From contig CM033403.1 in NCBI GenBank assembly GCA_019426215.1, forward strand, positions 36,094,754-36,158,753: 64,000 nt of DNA. Reading direction: 5' to 3'. Under the pieces are notes generated by a model that saw only the letters and a list, made by a program, of their open reading frames with translations, was not told the origin of the DNA and did not search any database. Source of the DNA: Buddleja alternifolia. Its lineage: Eukaryota > Streptophyta > Magnoliopsida > Lamiales > Scrophulariaceae. Positions 55,446 to 64,000 of this stretch are shown piece after piece. The translations under genes and the position numbers were made by a program. The first letter of the stretch is position 1. Every line of letters begins with the position of its first letter.

Positions 55446-58400
55446 TCAGCGAACAGGAGATGCAAAGAAGATTACCGCAAAGTATACGAAAAATCCAGCT
55501 AAGAGAATCCCTGCATAGATGTAATTTTGAGAAGAATGTGTAGGGAATTTGTATTCAATACTACAGCACTTCATCTTCTCCCTCTCACTGACCAAAACAT
55601 GTTCCACATACCTGTAGATTATATTATACGTAAAAACATATTAATTAATATAAAACAATATTTCTATAGTATGAAAAACAAATGAAACAAAAAAGTGATA
55701 ATTATATGCACACCCCTTCACTTATTTGGTAATTACCATGAACCCTCTAAGGTTTTGCAAATTACCAAGATACCGCCTATCAGATCCCGACAACTCAAAA
55801 AACAGGGGTGAAATTATAATCCGCTGACAGGAGAGCGAAATTGTAATATGTTTTTACTAACAAGGGTAGTTATGATAATGTCTGAAACATTCAGAGTGTT
55901 TTTGGTGATTAGGGTCTCAAGAAGGGGGTGCCTAGGTAATTTACCCAAACAAAAAATCAAGCCAAATTGTAGTGTAAAATAGTGAGGACACATACTGCTG
56001 AGTGAAGATTGAGCTTTGAAGAATATCTGAACTGTTCAAGTGTGCATCTTGGAGTCGATGATCATATAATAAGGAGGACAGGTCTACGAGCTGCTCCTCA
56101 AGGGTCTGGAAGTGAAAGGATAAAATACTATATAATTAACCAAAATAATGATTAATGTAAATAAGTAAATAATATGAGAAGCAGTGGCTTACATCTAAAT
56201 ACTTTTCTAATCTTTCAACTAACTCATGAGGGAATGGTTCTGGCAAGTTGGTTTTCTTCTTGTAGAACTTTTCCAGCCAGAGCTCTGTAGTTGTCTTATT
56301 CTTTTTACCCTTTACAGGTTCACCTAGAGGAGTTTTTAGGTGTTCTGCAGCAAAGGCTTGGACAGCCTGGCAAAGATATAAGTATGTACCAAAACTTTCA
56401 TGGCAAAAATTTAGTTCCCAAACGTTTTTTTTTTGAAAAAAAAATAGAATTAATAAGGCAAAACTTAGTTGATTGATGAAGAAATCACCTCTGATGTTTC
56501 TCGAATTCGGTGAAGGGCAGAATCAACACGAGCATATATTGTGTTCCTCTGCAGAAAAAAAGTACGATAAAAACTTGGGCTATGATTGTTTACGTTTTCT
56601 AAATTATTTTCTATTTTTCAAATCACAATTTTCGGAAAATTACACCTACAAGTCATTTTCAACCAAAAACACAATTTTCAACTTCCTTTCAATAATACAT
56701 TCATCAATTCAGACTATCTATCCTCAATAATTACTTGCTTCAATTATTCTTTCTTTCTCTTTCTTACTTTACAATTTCTTTAATCATATAATCATTACCA
56801 AAATAACTAACCCAGTCATTTTACACATCATATATCAGTAAATCAAATTAATCACATTTGATTTGACATATTTTACCAGTTTCAAGTATTTTCTAGGAAT
56901 TCTAAACAAACACAACTAACATTACATCATTTTTCACATAAATACACATAGCACACACTCCCCAACAAAAGTTTCGAAAAATTTACTCAAAACATAAACA
57001 AACAGAGCCTTAGTGCTTGCTAATTTTTATCTGCTCCTTATTCGGGATATTCTTATGTAATGTGACACAAAACCACTTTGTAATATTTTTTCACATGAAA
57101 TAGCTTTTAGAAACAAAAAGACAAGGACGGTTTACCAGTGCTACGTCCCGAAGCATTTCACTGATTTGAGAAGAGTTTGAGAATGGTCCAAATGGATGAC
57201 AACCAGCTGCCAAGAGCCAATTGACCACAGGCCTCTCATGAACATGTGAAGCTTTTTCATATGGTGCACTTAGTCCACCCACAACAGAGGACAGCCCCGC
57301 CAATATATGTCGCTGACCTTGTGATGGTATAGCATGTCTTCTTTCTAACTCCGAAACATAACTATCAAGTCGAGGGAGGAATAGGTGTTAAAAAATGTCA
57401 AATGTCTCTTTATTGGGTCATAAAACATCATTTGTAGATATTGAGGAAGTAAAACTAAAAGGTAAATATAAAAACACCATGTAGAAGGAATACTCATATC
57501 AAGAAAGGGAAGCCCTATAGTTCTCGCGGAATGAGACTAGTTAAAGAATAAATTTTGCTCATAGAATTTCCAGTAAGCCATATTAAATAGTTTACAGATC
57601 ATTTAAGGTTGATCAGCATTGACCATAAATAGAGATATGAGCAATAATGATATTCAATATTGGAGAAATTCATCAAAAGGTATTGAAAGATCGACTAAGA
57701 GAGAAATAAGAGCTAGCTCTGTTATGATAGGAAGAAAATTGAAGAATGTTATGTTTAGTCAAAGTACTTGTCACAGTTTCCAGCAAGTGAACACTTTCTT
57801 GTGGTCAAGAAACATAAATTTAAGCATGTAAATTGCTGGAGAAGTTTGAATGATTGATGAATTAAAACAGGACCATTCTGGGATACACAGTTCAAACATC
57901 ACAGGACACCAAAGTGGACAATAAAGATGCTGCAGAGATCAAAATCTGCATTCATATTACTTATATTCGTACAACTGCACGAACTATGTCCAAATTTTAA
58001 GTAAAAATTCAAGTATAAACCTATAAATATAAAAAAGAGTTGCAGGTTTCCTTACCTTAGAGGTATCTTCTCACTTAGGTGCTGAAGAACAATAACTACA
58101 TCATTACTCGTCCATACAAGACTTTCATCCTCCATCATAAGGTGTTCATCCACATCAGCCAGTGATAGAACAAACCTGCAAAATGGAATATTATTAGTCT
58201 ATAGCAATATTAAAAATATATGCACTAGCCATAAACACACAACTGGAGAAGGATACTCATTGTGCATCATCATTAGCAATCATTTGAAAGAGTATGTTTC
58301 TACTTATATGATGACTAATTAAAAACTGGTCATGTAAATTATTCGATTAAATATGAAGAATTTGCTCACACTGGAACAACTCTAGTTCCATATGTTCGGT

Positions 58401-61400
58401 ACAAGTCTCCATGTTTCTTCTTTTCTGGTTTCCTTCTCTTATCCTTTCGACGTTTTGAACTATAAGAAGACCAAAGCGACTTATGCTTTAGTATGGAATC
58501 ACCAGTTCCATCAGTCTCATCCATCCAGGTCTGAAAACAAAAGCTAACATTTAGGGAACAGATAGATGGAAAAGGAGGGAGAATGAGAGAATATACTACA
58601 GACATAGAGCCATTGCACAATTTAAGATGTTAGAAGGAAAAATATACACTAGCCAACCATACCCCGAAAATGTTCCACAAATAAGCAGCAAAACCAACCT
58701 GGCGAAGGAAAAATTTACTTGAGAGGGTCGGGTCAGACACCTCCAGTAAACCAGCTGCAAGCACATCAGCAGATCGTTCCATCTCCTGCAATTAGCATGA
58801 TAGTAGATTGAATTAAGATTAGCAGTTACTTTAATAATCTTAAACAAAAGATTAACTAAAAAGCGATCAAAATTTTGTCAGTTGAATCACAACGAATATC
58901 AGACAGTAATAAACCATAAAGATTAGAGGTTCTCAATATCTTATCAGAATCAATCACAAGTGGTAGAACATTATTGAATCTATTGGCAGAACAATGAACT
59001 AGAATATGAGATGGAAAATAAGGAACTTGCCTCCTTGAGAATGGCACCATCCAAATATGTTTTCGTGTGAACATGAAAGCGTCCATCTTTCTTAGTTTCT
59101 TGAAGGGAATGACTCCTCATTGCTTTTGAGACGGCAATTGCTAACTTTTCGTGGTTATGTAGTGCATGTGTACCCCCAACAATTACTACTTCCTGGCCTT
59201 GGTGAACCATCTTCTTAACCTGAAGATAGTAATGCAGATCCACAATAATTAAGCGCGTGCCATAGCATACGTGTAGAAGTCAACCTCAAGATGCATGCCT
59301 AATGAGCCTATTTACACCTCTTCTAGAAAAAAAAAAACAAAGAAAAAAAAAACAAAGAAAAAAAAAAACAGAGAGAACGAATGGGAATCAAGGTAATAGC
59401 ACCTCAGCCTCAATTGCTTCAACATCTATACTGTAGTTATGGCCTTTCGCCATGATATTGTACCTATTGTGATTCTGAAGGACAATTATAGGTACAAGCA
59501 GCCTGGTATTCATATCAACAGTTTCATACCTGCCCAAAGACGAGAGACACTATCAATTGAAAGAGAGAGGCAAGAAACATACATCCGCAACCCCCAAAAC
59601 CAGGCCGAAGCAGAAAAATTAACAATCACAATAAACAATTGAGAACAAGGAAGACATAACTAGCAATGCCATGAATGAATATGAATGAGAACGGGGAGAA
59701 AAACATGGGGACCGTGCAAAAGGGAAAAGCAAGAACAACAATACAGACCATACACACGTGTAATATATTATTCTATTATTCTATAACGCACCTACATTAG
59801 CTCTATAATTAAAAAATTCTTCATCTGTACATTAATCAATTGAGTTCGTTAGGACAAAAGGTGCGTAGATGAAGTGACTATAAGAAATTTTAGGGAAGAA
59901 AGGATAAGGCATCATGGATGCCAAATTTAAAGATAGAAGAGTAGTATGACTTCACACCTTGGTTAGTGTGTAAGAAGAATTAGACCTAAAACCTGGATAG
60001 TTATATAGTGCGTATAAGACGATACCTAACATCTGGGGCTACAACATGCTCAACTGTGGTTGCAATCACAGCAGCTAGTTGTCCGACAAAAATATCGTGG
60101 GCGGACTGTACACTAGCTGTCCCTGATCTGGGAAGCAACACATTCTGTAATCTAGGCAGTGTTTTAGGATTGACACTTCCTTCTTCAGTTTCAATCTTCC
60201 CATACGTGCAAGGTCCAGCAGACAGGTCAAGGACAACAAATCTGCGGAGGTGATCAAGTAACATCAGAATTTTGAAAAGGAAAAGAGAGTACAAGATTAT
60301 AATTCAGAAAAAGCGTAATGTAAACTTATTACTAGTATAAAATTACTAGAAGCTGAGTTCCTATAGATACATAACCCTGAAATCATTGTACCTGCCAGAT
60401 CCAAGCCAAACCTGAGATGCACCTCCTCCATTGTAACGATACCGATATATGTAATCTCCCTCTTGTTTCTTCATATCCTCATCATTTAGATGCGTAATTT
60501 TTCCATACATTAAACTATCTAGATCAAGCTCTTTGTTTCTAGGATCAATTCGTACCTGTACAGAAGTAGAACGAACATTGGCATTCAGTGGTGAATTACC
60601 TACTACAAGCAGTTTATTGACTACTGAATTTCCCAGAAAAACAATTGCATTCACTAACTTCTCAGCTTAATGATTGCTGGTAACTTTCAGGGTTCGCATA
60701 ATTTACCTTGTCAAAGTTAACCACAAAAATAGCATTTGGCTTAGGTCTATCCATTTCTTCAACAGGGAATCCCTCATGTTCTAAGTCAAACAAATAAGAA
60801 TAGAGCTTCTGGAATTCTGGTTCAACAGCTGTGGCTTCCACCTCAAACAAAGGAACTTCCCTTCCAAAATCTGCCTGTAATCTATAAAGTTAATGATAAT
60901 TTCTCATAGATTACAGAGAAATAACAACACTCAGAGAGAGCTGAATTAAGCATATGGTGTCACCTCTCTTGCAGTACCAGCTGGAGTCATGGCTGCTTTC
61001 AGTGCTTTCTCCAAAGCTATCAATTCTGGCTGCCCAGCCTGTGTGAGAAGTGAAAATGATCATGCCAATGTTGCTTAAACAAAAAAAGCAGTTGGACCAT
61101 CTCTTTTTCCCCTTAACGTGTTATTTGTCGAAATCTACCTCTAACTGTGCTATGAGGTATGGTGCCTCCGTTGACTTAAGTTTTTGTTCGCCACAGCACT
61201 ACTAGTACTAATTTAGAGGAGTGATCTCTTCTACGGTCAAAGCACTGGTGGATGATGAAAAATTAGAAAATATGAACAGATTACTTAGTCATGGCTTGTG
61301 TACCATCATTTGTTAAATACCAACCAGACAGGCACTTCCTTGATATGGAACATCTTTTCAAAACACTACACCGTCAGTTCTGTCAAAGATATAGGCTTCT

Positions 61401-63433
61401 TTACAGGAAAACAGTTATGTAATTTGCTTAGTGGATTCCTTAATCTGAATCATGCATATACTTATACACATATAATCACGTAAAAGTAGAACAAATTATA
61501 TATTTATAAAAGTGGACGGAGACGGGTTTATTTTCATTATGAATAGCTTGAAATTCTCTCATTTCAATTGTTGATATGATACTGTGATAGGCAACAGCAA
61601 CATAATGGCAGACAAGCAGGGTAGCAGGTAGCTATAACAACATTAAGCAAGGTGCAAACATGTCTCCAAGAGAAAGAGGGCTTACCGGAAATGCATTAAA
61701 GACTACGTGATGCTCAATATCAAGTGGCTGACTGGTCTCTAAACATGAGGGTCTATGAGATGGAAAGCCAACTCTCAGAAACTCCTCCAACTTCTGAGAA
61801 TCTATAGTATACCTGTAGCCTCCGTCGCCATTGAAGCCAATAAGAACCACATTTACTTCAAGAGGAACTTGAAATGGAACCTGCAAGCCAGATAAAAATG
61901 TAATTAGAGATCAACCACGGCCATATATAAAACAAACAAAAATATTGTAAGAGCAATCATCTCATAATTTAACGCAGAAGTTATGTGAAGCAGCCTTACT
62001 TGAAAGAAATGAAAAGGGGAAAGAAATATAATATGGTACATTCCAATACAGAGTAATGAAGGATTACAAATAGAACTCAATACAACATTGAAGTTTTTCG
62101 ACGTTAATATGCCAGTGCCCCTTATTCAACAGAAGATGAAATCTATGGCATTCTTTTCTTGATAACAATAAGTTAGAACATAAGCTATTAGCAACACCCA
62201 CAAGAATATGATGAAAACTACAAAAACAAGGACCAAAACACAGAATCCTTAGCCTCTTGCCAATTGACTTGAAGACCTTCAACTATCTAATTTACTAAGA
62301 AAACTGATCAACACATCATAAATTTGTTTATCATAACAAAGCACATATTACAGCACTAACAAACACTTCACTAAAGCCACAAACTATTTCAGTGTTCACC
62401 GGATTTCCAGAATCAATAAAACTTGCACCTTCTCATGTAAACAAAATTTAAGAAAGAAAAGTTTACATGAAGTGACTGAAATATAAAACAATTTGGCATT
62501 CTAACCACCCATAAATAAACTCACCAAACAAAGAAATCCAGCAGTTCAAAACCATCGGAAGGATAAAACAACAGCAGAGATTGTTGTCGATTAAAGTTCT
62601 TATGCCTGTCAGTTTAATATTGCTATTTCAGCTGTCAAATTGACAATTCACGGTAATTACATCAAACACACATATTAAGACTTCAGTAATAAGAAATCTA
62701 AAAATAGACACACTCGCAGTCATAAATATGAAAGTAACATGTACATAGATAGCCCAGATACAAACACACATATTATCCATTAAGCTGCCAATTCAAATTC
62801 CTTCAGCTTACGATGTACAATTGAATACAACGAGAGCAAATAACCATTTCAATGATTCATAAACACAAAAAAATAGAAGGCGAAAAAACAAATCCGCGGA
62901 CAATAAAACTTACTAATTACAGCTTCAAAGTGCAATTCAACCAAAACCAATCCTAAGAAACAAGATACACATATAAATAGATAGAAAGATTCGAACATAA
63001 TCTAAACAAACAAACATATCAATACTCCATCAACACACAACTCTAACTAATGAATAAGATACATATACACGCATATATAAACACATATAAACTGAGAATT
63101 AAGCACAAAAACACATAACTCAATATACTACAGGCTACAGCAACCAAACGCGAAAATAATACCTAAAAACATATCTACACGCGCATATATACATATATAT
63201 ATATATATAAAAATAAAAGCAAACACGAAAATGTGATGTTAAATTTCTACCTCAGCGCGAGAGTGAAGCATTTGACGAACTTCAGATCGAATGGAATCCT
63301 TGACATCGTGAAACGCCCCATGGTGCCACGTCGGATGCCCCGGGTCTCTACGATACGCCTGTGGCGCAGATTGTACTGATATGAACCTCAATAAAATTCC
63401 TAACAAACAGTACAAGATTATACTCCGTTTCAT
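55446..63433 (-). CDS. Conserved membrane protein of the Arabidopsis At5g58100 type, 16 exons
   Basis: Large plant protein with an N-terminal signal peptide (about residues 1-22, ILYCLLGILLRFISV), a long lumenal or extracellular part and one C-terminal membrane segment (YIYAGILLAGFFVYFAVIFF) just before the end. Exons in transcript order: 63433-63251, 61880-61686, 61038-60964, 60874-60707, 60555-60392, 60241-60026, 59529-59403, 59219-59031, 58785-58699, 58530-58370, 58175-58056, 57361-57136, 56548-56489, 56366-56193, 56105-55996, 55611-55446; the join is open for 806 residues. Typical stretches are VNVVLIGFNGDGGYRY, GDLYRTYGTRVVPVFVLSLA, AAGCHPFGPFSNSSQISEML and PEPFPHELVERLEKYLD. Intron 8 has a GC donor (GAG|GCAAGT). 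The Arabidopsis relative is reported, as I recall, in pollen exine formation; the biochemical role is unknown. A small exon could be missed in the 1.4-kb intron 1. Confidence 0.85.
55695..55946. mobile_element. Mutator-like MITE in the last intron of the At5g58100-like gene
   Basis: Ends GTGATAATTATATGCACACC and GGGGGTGCCTAGGTAATTTACCC are inverted. AAACAAAAAA flanks both sides (55685-55694, 55947-55956), a 9-10-base duplication, although of low complexity. Related elements lie at 33868-34092 and 26742-26922. Confidence 0.7.
56578..57009. mobile_element. Tourist-like MITE in an intron of the At5g58100-like gene
   Basis: Ends GGCTATGATTGTTTACGTTTT and CAAAACATAAACAAACAGAGCC are inverted. TTG at the left and TTA at the right are a slightly decayed 3-base target duplication. 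It lies in intron 12. Confidence 0.75.
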
Positions 63434-64000
63434 GCTTTTACAAAAATTGAAAATCAGAATTCAACAAATTATGCCTAATAATTTCTTCTAATTTGTCGCA
63501 CTCTTTTATTACTTTAATTTATCATTTGATTGAATCGCTTCTCTCTGTTTTCCTTGTGTTTATTTTCTGAGTTTTCACTTGGAGTCTGGAGGACTCACTG
63601 AATGGGGGAGAATTGCTATTTTGGTACCATTCTATTTGGCCATTTGCACTTTCGTACCATGATTTTCAATAAATGCAAATTCAATATCACAGTACCACTT
63701 TCTATTACAAAAGTGATACCGACGTTAAAAATAGATGGAAAAATCATGTGCTTCACACGTGATCATCTTTCTGTTTAGGGATAACTTTTGGTGCCATAGT
63801 CTACAAAAAACTGCAAATTTAATACCATAGTAACACTTATTATTACAAAAGTATATCAAAATTATAAAACAGATTGAAAAAATCATGTGCGGTCAACTTT
63901 ACGTTTAAGAAGGTTCTTGTTCATGTGAGAGGCACATGCTTCACTATTAACCTAAAATATATAAAAAAGAAAGCCGGCTTCACTTTGCAAATTCTCAAAC
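63434..64000. other. Upstream region of the At5g58100-like gene with an element remnant
   Basis: The promoter and leader of the minus-strand gene must lie in the first part, but I see no clear TATA box. From about 63606, GGGAGAATTGCTATTTTGGTA and a repeated TATTACAAAAGT with AAATCATGTGC (near 63705-63750 and 63840-63890) resemble the Mutator-like MITE family in the GDSL introns. The window ends inside it. Confidence 0.4.

Overview
The window is nuclear DNA from a flowering plant, almost certainly a eudicot. The genes are split by GT-AG introns, the spacers are AT-rich and full of small non-autonomous transposons, and the protein families (GDSL lipase, stachyose synthase, chloroplast argininosuccinate lyase, SLD5, CP1-type calcium-binding protein) are plant ones. 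A full stachyose synthase would suit a stachyose-transporting asterid such as a Lamiales species, but that is a guess.

Layout. 0.5-3.3 kb: an intact five-exon GDSL esterase/lipase gene (+). 3.3-12.5 kb: a spacer of repeats with a large foldback element, a Ty1/copia-type LTR, a second LTR-like remnant with heat-shock-element-like motifs, minisatellites and a G-rich block. 12.5-13.6 kb: a broken piece of a coatomer beta-subunit (COPB) gene. 15.0-17.4 kb: a 5'-truncated, frameshifted tandem copy of the GDSL gene; the 3' flank of the GDSL gene is present three times (3.6, 13.6 and 17.6 kb). 19.4-22.4 kb: peroxisomal enoyl-CoA hydratase/isomerase ECHIA (+), with a chloroplast ycf2 fragment in intron 1. 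23.0-28.4 kb: stachyose synthase (-). 28.4-32.9 kb: spacer with a tRNA-derived SINE and a hAT-like element. 32.9-36.2 kb: argininosuccinate lyase (-). 36.3-42.2 kb: a duplicated spacer split by a composite MITE that carries an array of small palindromes. 42.3-45.6 kb: GINS subunit SLD5 (+) with a hAT MITE in an intron. 48.3-48.8 kb: a single-exon CP1-like EF-hand protein (-). 48.9-52.0 kb: Mutator-like and hAT MITEs and a second SINE. 52.1-52.8 kb: a probable box C/D snoRNA gene with a telo-box/site II promoter. 53.3-54.1 kb: a hAT MITE with perfect target-site duplication. 55.4-63.4 kb: a 16-exon gene (-) for a membrane protein of the Arabidopsis At5g58100 type.

The protein genes are independently transcribed single-copy-type plant genes; no operon-like or pathway-wide logic joins them. 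GDSL next to ECHIA resembles the Arabidopsis neighbours At4g16230/At4g16210 as I remember them, which would be old local synteny. Exon joins given here were worked out by hand from reading frame, splice signals and remembered family sequence; all six complete models add up to an uninterrupted frame. The most notable unlisted items are the snoRNA gene, the coatomer-beta pseudogene, the ycf2 insertion and the palindrome array. I found no undescribed biological system.
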